From Nemertoderma westbladi (taxonomy: Eukaryota; Xenacoelomorpha; Nemertodermatida; Nemertodermatidae): a stretch of 22,399 nt of DNA. The translations under genes and the position numbers were made by a program. The stretch covers positions 1 to 22,399 of the forward strand of contig JAUCBJ010006532.1 of assembly GCA_032718475.1 (NCBI GenBank), read 5' to 3'. The number at the start of each line of letters is the position of its first letter. Within the stretch, counting starts at the first letter, position 1. A model generated the notes under the pieces. It was given only the letters and a program-made list of their open reading frames with translations. It searched no databases and was not told where the DNA came from. Shown here piece after piece: positions 8,021 to 18,700 of this stretch.

Positions 8021-9105
8021 TGTAGATACTGTAAATATTAGCGACGCTTTCCATCTTCGAACCATTTTTTATTTATAAGAATTTTTAGAATAGTTCATGT
8101 GCGTGTTGTAAAGTCCGAATGGCGATATCTAATGGTCGGAGCCGTTTATAGACCATCAGATCACACAATGGGTCATCTGGACCCTGGACTCAATCAATTC
8201 ATTCCTCACCAGCTTCCTGTTACATATTCTATTGACTTTCAAAAAGGAAGCCTGTTGTTCTATTGACTTTAGTTTTTTTGTTTTTGGTTAGAATAACGTA
8301 AACTATTCATTTTCCTTATTTGATAAATGCAACCTTGTGACGAGATATTAATTCGCTGAGATGGGATACGCTTCCATTCCCCCCTCCGTCTCGATTCCAT
8401 AGTGTCTTTATTAAATCCCGTGTATTTGCGTATTTCAATGGCAGATGTTTCTTTGGTACAATATTTACCTATAATATATCTACCGGCACCTTGTAATTAG
8501 TTATAAAGGAAATTAATTTATTTTACTGCGGTGCGGAGATTTACTAGGATTTATTCATCCAAGGTTTCCAATTACTCAGTTATACATTACAGTACTGAGA
8601 AGTCATGATTCATTGGCGTCATATGTCATGTGATTATTTATTTACTATTGGCTGAAAAGTTTGCTTCATAAGACATTATCACTCGTTGTGTTAAATTAAG
8701 CCCATATTAATATACATTACTAATACATTGATATACATATATTAGTATGTTTTAAGATTATTTGTTTCTAAAATAAATAATTTGATTCATTTTTGCGCCC
8801 ATGTGATGAATACCAGGTCAAAATTATACTGGAATATTATATATAAAGAATTTGTATTTTTCCAAACTTCTCCTTATTAAGTTTTAATTATTATTCTTTA
8901 TTAATTGTTACATTTGTGGTAATATAATATAATTTACGATAATTATTTTCGTAGCGGAGTTAGTATCTTGAGACACACTACAATCAATAGCATTTAATTA
9001 TTGTTTGAATAAAAACGTTTCGCAAATTTCGCAAAAATTTCACAAAATAAAGCTGATCAATAAAGCTATTAAATCCAGAATAGAGTCGGTCGGGAATCGG
9101 TCGAT
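8021..9105. other. AT-rich region upstream of the TMCC-like gene; includes MITE copy 2
   Basis: No gene is recognised. At 8795-8817 is GCGCCCATGTGATGAATACC followed by AGG, a second copy of the left end of the 6424 element. The similarity continues to about 8895 (TGGAATATTATATA..., CTTATTAAGTTTT). The promoter and 5' UTR of the downstream gene should lie in the last few hundred bases, but no TATA box or clear start signal stands out. Confidence 0.45.
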
Positions 9106-12100
9106 ATGAATGACATCCTTAGATCGCCTTCTCCTCAGATCGTCATTGTCCCCGGTTCTGTCCCGACTTCCCCTGCATTATCCCACGAGCCCTTATTGGC
9201 TACCAGTCCCACCAATGGGGACGGTTCTGTGTCCGACGACCAGAGTGATTCGCCTCCCATTCCCCAGCAGCGGGAGCGGCGCGGAAGCTTCCTGAACCGT
9301 GCGAAACGTCGCAGCTCCGATGTTATCGATTCAATGTTATTACTCTCTCCTAGAAATCTACCACCGAGGTTCCATAGACAGCGAAAAAGGTGAGTCGGGT
9401 ATCGAAGAAAAGTAAAAACTAAGGATTTGAAAGCAACGCAACGTAAATACGATATCGTTAAGGTGTAATGTGATACGCAAATACAATATGCTATATGGTT
9501 CCATAATCCCATGGCAACGAACCAAATAATGGTAATTCATTTTCAGTCTGTTTTAAATCTACGCATATTTAAAGAAATCAACTAATTTCATCACCGACAA
9601 AATTACCGCACATATATCGCAAAAATATCAGCAGTGACTCGAACCCGGTACCTAAAGCTCCGCAACTCCGCAGCCGGGTGTGTTGCGTTTAAATCAAAAG
9701 CGAAAGCGTTCGCCGGCACTCCTATCTCTAACAGCGGGAGCGGACTTACTCAAGTGTGATAAAGTGAATCAGAATAATAAAAGTATCCGGATGAGTATTG
9801 CTGCCTGACGACTTTTAGCTGTACAAAGCATTGAAACGAGCACAGTAACTGCTGATTTACGTCAGGCATACATAGATAGAGACAAAAACTTTTGACAAAC
9901 TGCCAGGTTCGTTGTAATTAATTTAATTGGGGGCTGAGATGCAACAATTATAATAAGTAATATAAACAGGATATTATTATGCTGAACTGGGAAAGATATA
10001 GAAGGATGAATTCTGGGTGTTCGAACATTTGGAGCAGCTTCTTTTTGGCACCAGGGTCTGGTTAAATGGGCGGGCGACACGGCGGGCGGGCGACAGGGCG
10101 GGCGGTTAAATGGGCGGGCGACACCTGGTTTGGCCGTTGAAATCTTGTAAGGATATGGAGAGAAGGGTGAAAAACTAGAGTAATTATTGTTTGTTTTCAC
10201 GCAGTTGGCAGTTACAGTAGATTTTGTTTGTTCCAAACGTTACGTAAAGGCCTGTTTACACGTGGCAACTTTTCGAGCAACTTTCTCGGCAACTTGTAGA
10301 ACTACCCAGGTTGCCGATCAAGTTGCTCCGTGTAAACGCGTAAAAAAGTTACCGTAAAAGTTGCTCAACTTTTACGGCAACTTGAAGGAATTTGCGTTGG
10401 CGAATTAATGCGGGATAATCAAATTAAATTATCAAAAACTAGCTAGTAGATAAAATGACCCACTAGTTTACAGTCAACCTAGCCAAGTTGCTCTAAAAGT
10501 TGCCGGCCAAGTTGCCGAGAAAGTTGCTCTAAAAGTTGCCACGTGTAAACAGGCCTTAAGGAATGGGAAAAGTGGGCGATGTGATGTAAATGGCACGAAT
10601 GTATGCCTAATTAATATATTGGTGGTGGATTGCCAATTGAATAAGTATTCTGTTTCCGTGTCACCACTATCATTTCCCAAGAAACCTTTACATCGGCATC
10701 TAAAATACATAAATAATAAAAATCAATAATGTTTAATCAATTGCAACTCCATGATTACCAATTAGGTTTTCTTAGTTGCGCAGTTGTTCCTAATGGTAAG
10801 TTTTGTTAGAGTGAGGCAGTTATTAGCTGCCTAATCGAGTAATAACATGGCACTTTATAACAGTTTTATTACGGCAATAATGAGTTATTACTATAATGAT
10901 ATGTTACTGTTGTTTTACACAATATAATAATTAATAAATCCTTCCGTTATTCTTTTTAGTTCGTTACCGCATCGTCTAAGACCAAAGACCGGAAGTTCCG
11001 ATAATATTACAAGTAAGTCTGAAGATTGTTACCGATTGAGTTACGTTATTGTTACTTTATAAGTTCGGATATTGGTTTCAGTACAGTATGCCTGGAAATA
11101 TTTTCAAATTATAATCATATTACTGATTTTATTTCGTTATTTGCTAATAATATATTAGTTGTAACTTAAATGTTATCTTTTTAACTTGGAACTCCCAGAA
11201 CAGGATAGCATCGAGGAGTGCATGTCCGAGTCGTTCTCCCCCCAAAACTTCCTGGGAATATTCCGCAGTTCTTCGAAGACTTCTCCGTCGGACGATGAAT
11301 CCCCGGAGTTCCGTGACTCCCGACCCGCTTCCTACGCGAGCGACGGACTATCCGTGGCCGAGTTCGACATGGTTGCAGTAAGACTCGACGACCTAGAGAA
11401 CAGACAGCTGGCGTTACGTGAATTAGCCGAAGAGCTCAAGGTAGGAAGCAATTACAGCGTCATCGAGATATAAATAACTACGTGAATATTATACTGGGTG
11501 TACCCGAACGAATGTATTGAGTTAGTGAAAATGAAAGTAGGAATACTAACGTACTTTGTATTATTTCATTTTAAAATTGTTTATTCGTGTTTTTCGCTTT
11601 TCCTTGTTTGCATATTTTCCACTTTTTAATTAAATGATATTCTGGAAAAATTTGTACACACTATATCTAACACAAATATTACAGATTAATTTCTGGATTA
11701 TAATTAAACTAAAAGGACTCAAAGAAAGGACAAGCGAAAACATTCATTTGCAATAGAGGCATACGTTGTACGCAGACTCTACTGCTGTCCGAAATATTTT
11801 TTGGTTTTGTAGCATTTACGATTACACCAACAGCTGCCTGTTTAAGTTTAGTATTACGTGGCAATTGATGCGACACAAATTATATACCAAATTTATTTAA
11901 GAATTCCGATATTTTATTACAATTTTGTAGGAGGAAATAGAAAGTACTCATGGCGCCCTTAGCGACAGTTTCCAAGAGAACAACGAGCGACTGGGACGAA
12001 TAGAGGACAACCTTAATGATTTGACGGATATCCACCAGAGTGAGATGGTCAATCTAAAGACGGAAATATCGTCTTTAGAAGAAAGGCTTGAGTACCGATT

Positions 12101-13980
12101 GGAAGAGAGGACCAAAGACATCGAGGAGGCAGTGGCCAAGTATAATACTAAGGTAGGCGAAAACCGCTTCTTGTCTGTCTCGCATGTTTTTATCAATAAC
12201 TAATTAATAATATTATCCTGGAGAATGTAAATGGTAACATTTGAAAGAAAATACAGGTGTTGCCTTTGTAAACTGTACATAAATATTTAGAGGAAACAAA
12301 ATTAAATTGTTGGGTATTATGAAAATGGGAAATATATGTTACTGAATTTCAGGTTCTTGAAATTGAAAGTAAACAGCACCAAAACCACACGGTAAACGTA
12401 GAATCCATGGCAACTGTAAGCGCGCGGGATTTCATGACAAAACTCATCAATCTGGTGTTCTCCGTGTTAACCATACTATTTGTGGTATTATCGACATCCG
12501 TCCGTCTGTTGGCACCATTTCTAAAGACAAGGTAAGCGGTTAAGCCTTGAGTGTTAGTGAGTACTCCCAAACCAATAAACGACATAATTAAAATGGGAAT
12601 AACTGTGGATGAATCATTGGCTACAGAGTTAGTAATGGTATATGATGGTTATAAAACCATTAAGAAAGGTGTGAACGTATATTGAGGCCCAAATCGAGTG
12701 TTACATATTGCGTATTGGCTAATTGGCAGACCGAACAATGATGCAATAAAGTACTGTAGGAGTATAATACAGTAAGAACTATACATCTGGTTATTTGTTG
12801 AAGTAAAAGAGGACTATTGTTACATAGAGGGGAATACCAGGGATTACTCACGGCTGAGAGAGGGTAGCTAACATTTTGTGTATAACAGGTGAAGGTGTTG
12901 TTTGGATTATTATTAGAGATTAGTCAGATGTTAGTAGTGATTATTGTCAATATTGCGGTGTATATAATAATAATATTATTGTGTTTCTGATTAAGAACTT
13001 CGTTCCTTTAATTCCATTAAATGCCACCTCACCTCACCTCGCCTATTTATTATTGGTACCTTATCATTATTGTGTTATTGGTATTACGCTACTTCGCACC
13101 GTACGTGCAATAGCTATTATTGGTGTGAGATATTAGCTATTATCTAGTAAATGTCATTTCATTATACTACAAGTCAAACTGTACCCTCTTATTTGTTACA
13201 CTGATTCCGGGGTCTAACATAATACATATCCTCGACAGACCACTGGTTGACCGACAGCAGGTTCCCTGAGCGACACCGGATGTCACTTGGGATGGGAGGT
13301 AGAAATTCTACTAGAGAGAACCTAAGGGATCGTAAAAGGGGCTTTCGATTATCTCAGACACCCGACGAACGATATCCCTCTAGTAGTGACCTTTACTGGA
13401 GGAGTTCCCTTACATTGAGATAATGTGCGGTACTGCGGTATAATAGTCGATATGCAGACGCCGCGCGCTGGTTAGCCTCAGACTGTGTGGTACAGCGTTT
13501 CAACTACAAGCTATATGTCTCGAGTTCGAATTCAACTGGCAACCAAATTGTTGTGCTGCAATAATGTATTATCGCATTTTTCCACGACGTATGCATATAT
13601 AAAGGCCAGGGATTACGCACAAAAGCGCTCTCGAATTTCCAATGCGATAACCCCAGATCTTTACTCCCCAGAGGAAAATCCGGTGCTCATTTAGCTACTA
13701 TTTAAGAATGCATGGCAGAGATGCGTCCAGGCTGGTCCCTTTCAAGCATTCGTGCCGCAATGAAAACTACCCTAGCTCACCCAGCTAATCAATATAACTA
13801 CCTGCATATGTGTAGAGCCCTAATAATAATTGATTCCGAATATTTTATTATTCACACAGGATAAGAATTATCTTCACCTCGTTTGGGATTATTGCCATGG
13901 CGTTGCTATGGCGACATAGTGATTATTTATGGACATTACAACAAGATCGAGACGGAGTTAAGTTATTTATTATTGGCTAA
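9106..13980 (+). CDS. TMCC-family transmembrane and coiled-coil protein, six exons, 366 aa
   Basis: Exons are 9106-9389, 10960-11012, 11199-11440, 11931-12152, 12353-12531 and 13860-13980. Every intron has GT..AG ends and the phases match throughout (2,1,0,0,2). The order follows vertebrate TMCC1-3: a Ser/Pro-rich N-terminus, the short GSSDNI motif in the 53-nt second exon (GSADNI in TMCC proteins), then a long coiled coil containing LEDLxxRQxxLRE-like LDDLENRQLALRE and RIEDNLNDLTDIHQSEMVNLK (about residues 170-280), and two C-terminal membrane segments (about 297-317 and 328-345). Family members sit in the ER membrane with the coiled coil in the cytosol. The C-terminal LLWRHSD replaces the family's LWKHWD. 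The protein is shorter than most vertebrate members; an upstream first exon with another start cannot be excluded. Confidence 0.9.
10065..10132 (+). repeat. Short GC-rich direct repeats (GGGCGGGCGACA)
   Basis: GGGCGGGCGACA-type units recur four times, twice preceded by GGTTAAAT, within otherwise AT-rich intron 1 of the TMCC-like gene. It is likely a small minisatellite or an inserted repeat. Confidence 0.6.
10248..10556. mobile_element. 309-bp PIF/Harbinger-type MITE in intron 1 of the TMCC-like gene
   Basis: Terminal inverted repeats begin AGGCCTGTTTACACGTGGCA and end with its complement; the match runs with small gaps for about 45 bp (through CTCGGCAACTT). TAA flanks both sides (10245-10247 and 10557-10559), the 3-bp TWA duplication of PIF/Harbinger elements. 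The inside is filled with AAGTTGC/GCAACTT words and has no gene. Confidence 0.85.
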
Positions 13981-14062
13981 TAGATGATGGGATACCGTAA
14001 CAGTTGTAATTGAGGTCTACATTCCATAAATTACTTATTTACGTTGTTCACAAACGGAAAAT

Positions 14063-14068
14063 AATAAA
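14063..14068 (+). terminator. Poly(A) signal AATAAA for the TMCC-like gene
   Basis: A canonical AATAAA lies 83 bases after the TAA stop at 13978-13980. It would give a short 3' UTR. Further AT-rich AATAAA matches near 14690-14700 are alternatives. Confidence 0.55.
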
Positions 14069-15765
14069 TCTTTGGAATTAAACATGCAGTAACAAATTAT
14101 ATCATTGTTCGAATGAAGAGGAGTTCGTTGTTTATAAAGAAATAACTGTTAGATCCACTAAATACATTTATCGCTGCAGTGTTATTCATTCAATATATAA
14201 TATTGTAGACTAGAGTTCTGATTGGACAATCGTATTCATTCACTATGCAGTTTAAAGCTATTTATCTTACTAGAGTTTAGGTCAATGGTACAATGGTTAT
14301 TGGTACAGTACTGACAGGTGTTAATTTTACATTGTTTGTCTGATGGTATTTTTTTTATTAATTCGTCTATTTTCTTTGTGTTTATTTAAGTTGGACCTTT
14401 TACTATACTTTGAATTGGTTGTATTAAAATGTTTTCAGTTTTATTGTCACTTTAGTGATTGACAATCTATAAATGGCGTCACGTTTTTATTTATTTTATC
14501 GTGTATATTTATTGTGTATTTGTTTAAATAGAATAAATGGCCTGCAGCGGATGCAAATATGCAACTTTCGAACTCGCATATCTCAGCTATTTCACAACGA
14601 AATTCAGAGAGTTTGTTACATATTTGGAATCCTTACAACGTCATCTTTTAATCGGTATCACCGAATAACTTACGGAATAATCGAATAAGTTAATAAATAA
14701 AATATAATAATAAAAAATAAAAGTTAATATTAATTAATGAATAAACGAATGGTGCCGAAAGGGCGTGTACCTGAATAAAGACGCTAGGCACACATAAATA
14801 GACAAACACACTAAAGACACACATCCAGGACATGTGTAGATTAATTGTACATTAATTCAGGAATTGTGCATAGATCAATCAGTACAGGCGCAGCAATGCC
14901 TGTACTGATTTACCGCAATGGATAAATCATTTTCAACCATTTTTATATTTCACTTAATATTTTACTCGCTATTCGATTCTTTCGGACCGCGTGATACTCA
15001 CACTTTACTGTGCTGTGCGATGAACATCGAGGGACCAGTTACATCGGCAGCTTCTCGTTACGTAATGCCGTTCGAGATTGTTTCCATAGTGACACTCCGG
15101 TGACACACCCACACCATACAGTAGAATATTGTCTACATACTGCAGAACGCGAGTAGGCCTATATTAAATGGATTCATTCTTTTCCTAACTTTTTGTTTAT
15201 CTGAAAAGTTCCAATTTAGAAAGAAAATATTAGGCCTACCGACTGCAGTAGAGACTGCCTCTACTGTAGATGTTAAAACAATTTGGTAAGTGCCTCACCA
15301 GATATCCCTGACATTTGATCCATTTGTGAGAAAACATTATCGATGTTGAATGCAACAGATAGTATAATATAATTATATAATTATACATATTGCTATGCTA
15401 AATGTAATACCTGACTAAAATTGAGTCATATAATAATGATACATAGCATTAATTGACATATTAATCGGAGACAGAGTTTCTCAGTGATTATCGTAATTGT
15501 AATTATATTTTGTAATTTAAGAATTTTGCGTTATTTTTTTTTATATAATCATTTGTATCAAACATTAATGTACCTTATATAGGTTTACAAATATATATTG
15601 GTAATATACAGTATTATTGGATATTGGAAGCACCTATAAAACCAATATTTTGTATTTGTATGGATAGTGAGAATTTCCTGAATAACATACTGCATCTCAA
15701 AAGAAATAATATTTCCATTGATAATCACAAACAAGTTTATCCGTTGAAGTGAAGTCTGTAGTACT
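14069..15765. other. Intergenic region between convergent genes, no gene seen
   Basis: The sequence is AT-rich and lacks a convincing reading frame; short frames at 14473-14688 and 14918-15103 show no domain or splice context. A perfect hairpin lies at 14877-14910. The 3' UTR of the minus-strand peptide precursor must occupy its right end. I see no canonical AATAAA on the minus strand in 15400-15765; a TATAAA variant near 15540 is possible. Confidence 0.5.
14877..14910. other. Perfect 13-bp hairpin
   Basis: AATCAGTACAGGC (14877-14889) pairs perfectly with GCCTGTACTGATT (14898-14910) around an 8-base loop. Function is unknown; it could be a small MITE relic or a structured RNA element. Confidence 0.85.
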
Positions 15766-18700
15766 TTAACCAGCAATAAGTGCAGCTCGAGCATTGTCTA
15801 GCAATGAGGCTGCCGAGCTAGCCCCAGACCCACGTTTACCAGCAGCAAGTGCTGCTCTAGCATCGTCTAGCAAGGAGGCTGCTGAGCCAGCCCCAGACCC
15901 ACATTTACCAGCAGCAAGTGCTGCTCTAGCATCGTCTAGCAAGGAGGCTGCTGATCCAGCACCAGACCCACGTTTACCTTCAGCAAGTGCAGCTCTAGCA
16001 TCGTCTAGCAAGTAGGCTGCTGATCCAGCACCAGACCCACGTTTACCTTCAGCAAGTGCAGATCTAGCTTTGGCTAGCAAGGAGGCTGCTGATCCAGCAC
16101 CAGACCCACGTTTACCTTCAGCAAGTGCAGCTCTAGCATCGTCTAACAAGTAGGCTGCTGATCCAGCACCAGACCCACGTTTACCTTCAGCAAGTGCAGA
16201 TCTAGCATCGTCTAGCAAGGAGGCTGCTGATCCAGCTCCTGATCCTCTTCTATATAAGTCCAATGTCTGCAATATTAACAAATGCAACTTGTATGTCTTA
16301 CCTTTTCGTAAAGTAAATAACTTACGAGTGGTTTAACGTCGTGTATGGTATGTATAAACGTTATTTTTTAGGGTGCGCGATAATTCGTAAATGATTGTTT
16401 ATTTTAGGTATAGAGCTAGTACAGGAATATAACGGTATGGTAGGTATGGCATTATACTCAATGGAGGAATCAACTCAAAGAATTTATTTCGGGATGCTAA
16501 TGTTCATCATCGGCTCACTGCCATTGCGTAAGAACTCTAAGAAACTCATAGGAAAGAAAACTCACTATGGTTACCGGTTTCACCATTACCAACTGTCAAT
16601 AGCTAACCCCTAAATCTTTCCACAGAATCAGGATCCGACATACCATAATTGGTACCCAGAGATGATGTGGTGCCGTTGCTATCTTATGTTATTGATTATT
16701 TGCTATTAATTATGATATGTGACTATTATTGGGAAGAAGTGGCTGAATTGTAGCCGGATATGGATATTATCCCACTTGACGTTCCTTATTGTGAAAAATT
16801 TCAAATGTAAAGAGGCAAATAAGATCGTCCTAGACCTGCCAGTTGCTGTGGACGCATTTTGGGATCAGTTATCGGTCCCAAGTCCTTTTGTACCGGCTAC
16901 ATTGAGCCGCGAGGAGATTAACTCTGTTGACAGCTTTAAGAATCTGTGATTTTGCAGTTACTGCCCCTCACCCATGCTTCACTGGTTCATGGTCTCAGCT
17001 AAGTGTTGCCGCTTTGCCTGAGCAGAACTTAACCCTGGTTCATTAACAATTTGACAGAGTAGTTAATGAGTCACTGTGCAATCTGATTGTGTCACTCTGA
17101 TTCTGTTGTTATCTGTTAGACGTCCCTAAAGTCCAACAGGACAACTCTTGTTCACACTGTCGTTTAGAGAGGATGGGATGGATATAAATAGACCTCAGGA
17201 TCAATTTGAGAGGTAGAGTAGATCCAGGTGAATTTGTGAGCCATTACATTCAGCTGGGCCTGACACCAAAATATCCCACCAAGCGGTTGTAATGTGTTAA
17301 AGAGTAAATAAATAACACTGAGGCTGTGAGATCAAATGCGCCACTATGGTATAGACTTGCAACTATCTGAAAATAATGAAATCAGAATGAGCGGGTGCTT
17401 CAGGTTGATTCTGCTCTCCCAATTTTCAGACAACACTTCACACGATACATCAGCTTTCCTGAATGGGTGTTTGGTGGGAATCACCGAGGTTGCCAGATGC
17501 CAGATAATTGTTCCGTCAGTGGCTCGTGAAAGCCAAGGACAAATGGAATGGGAGGGTATACATATACAATCCTGCGTCACATTGAAGTGATAGATATTGC
17601 TGAACTGCTCAACCAAGTTGCAAATGATTTTCAGATAGAAGACTTCATTTATATACATTTACTTCATTTTGATTGGGATAATCTTTTAGGCCCATTACCA
17701 AGGAATGCCTGTTCACGCACCACCATGGGTGATCTTCCACAGTTAACTCCGTTTCTCAATGGAATGTCTGTTCATCACCATGGGTGATCTTCCACTGTAA
17801 ACCCTTCCTTCTGTTTCCTAAAGGAATGCCTTTTCAACACCATGGGTGATCTTCCACTGTAAACCCTTCTCTCTGTTTCCTAAAGGAATGCCTTTTCAAC
17901 ACGGAGTCCGAGTCCCAGCAATCCATAGCGTCTGTGCAGCATTGGAATCTGACTCCCAGCCACCCATAGCCTCCGCGCAGCACTGGAGTATGAGTCCCAG
18001 CCATCCAGAGCATCCATGCAGCACTGGAGTCCGAGTCTCAGCTACCCAGAGCCTCCGTGTGGTAATGGGGTCTGAGTCCCAGCCACCCATTCTTTGAGCT
18101 TATGCTAATATGATCAGACATTTCATGAGCACTTTCAAAGTTAACTGTCAAAATGTGGGTCTTCTTGGAGTTAACAAAAAGATCAATACAAGCCTGTTAT
18201 AATGCGCTGAGGAGCCGTTGGGCTCCCTCTAGTGATTCTGAGAGTACTCCGAAGTCAACAGCAAAGTTTAGATCAGTTAGGTACTTGGCAGGATTTCACT
18301 ACTTTTCGAGCCAGTAGGTGGATTTACCATCACTCCAACATCATTATGATGATCTAAGGACATGGGTAGAATATAGTCAACCACAATAATGAATAAGAAA
18401 GGTGCAAGTGTGTCTCCTTGGAGGACTCCCCATACAACTTGGAATAGATCTGTGTTACCATGGATCGTTGAACCATCGTATACTGATCTGATCTGATTGC
18501 TGCAATAATTTCACCAGGAATCCCAAATAATGTAAGTATGCTGAACATACCTGAGCGAGAGACTGAATCAAAGGCTGATCAAAGGGATAACTTTGAAGAT
18601 TGACAAAGGTGAAAGCAAAATGTCTGTCTTTCTTTTTTGTTAACTCTTCAATTATCCTAAGTGCCAAAATGGGCTCCATGGTCCCACGACCTTTACGGAA

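Noticed and set aside
9628-9720. tRNA-like or SINE-like B-box (GGTTCGAGTC, minus strand)
   Set aside because: No matching A box or cloverleaf was found; a single B-box-like word is not enough.
13440-13540. Possible tRNA-derived SINE head (GGTTAGCCTCAG and GAGTTCGAATTC)
   Set aside because: Box spacing is loose, no cloverleaf folds and there is no A-rich tail; left uncalled.
15794-16015. Plus-strand repeat frame (SSKEAAEPAPDP type)
   Set aside because: It is the antisense of the peptide array. It is interrupted by stops (CAAGTAGGC) in some units, has no signal peptide and no processing sites, whereas the minus frame is open through all seven units.
17896-18090. Minus-strand frame of Gly/Trp-rich repeats
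   Set aside because: It is translation of the 41-bp minisatellite; 41 is not a multiple of three, so the frame shifts between units.
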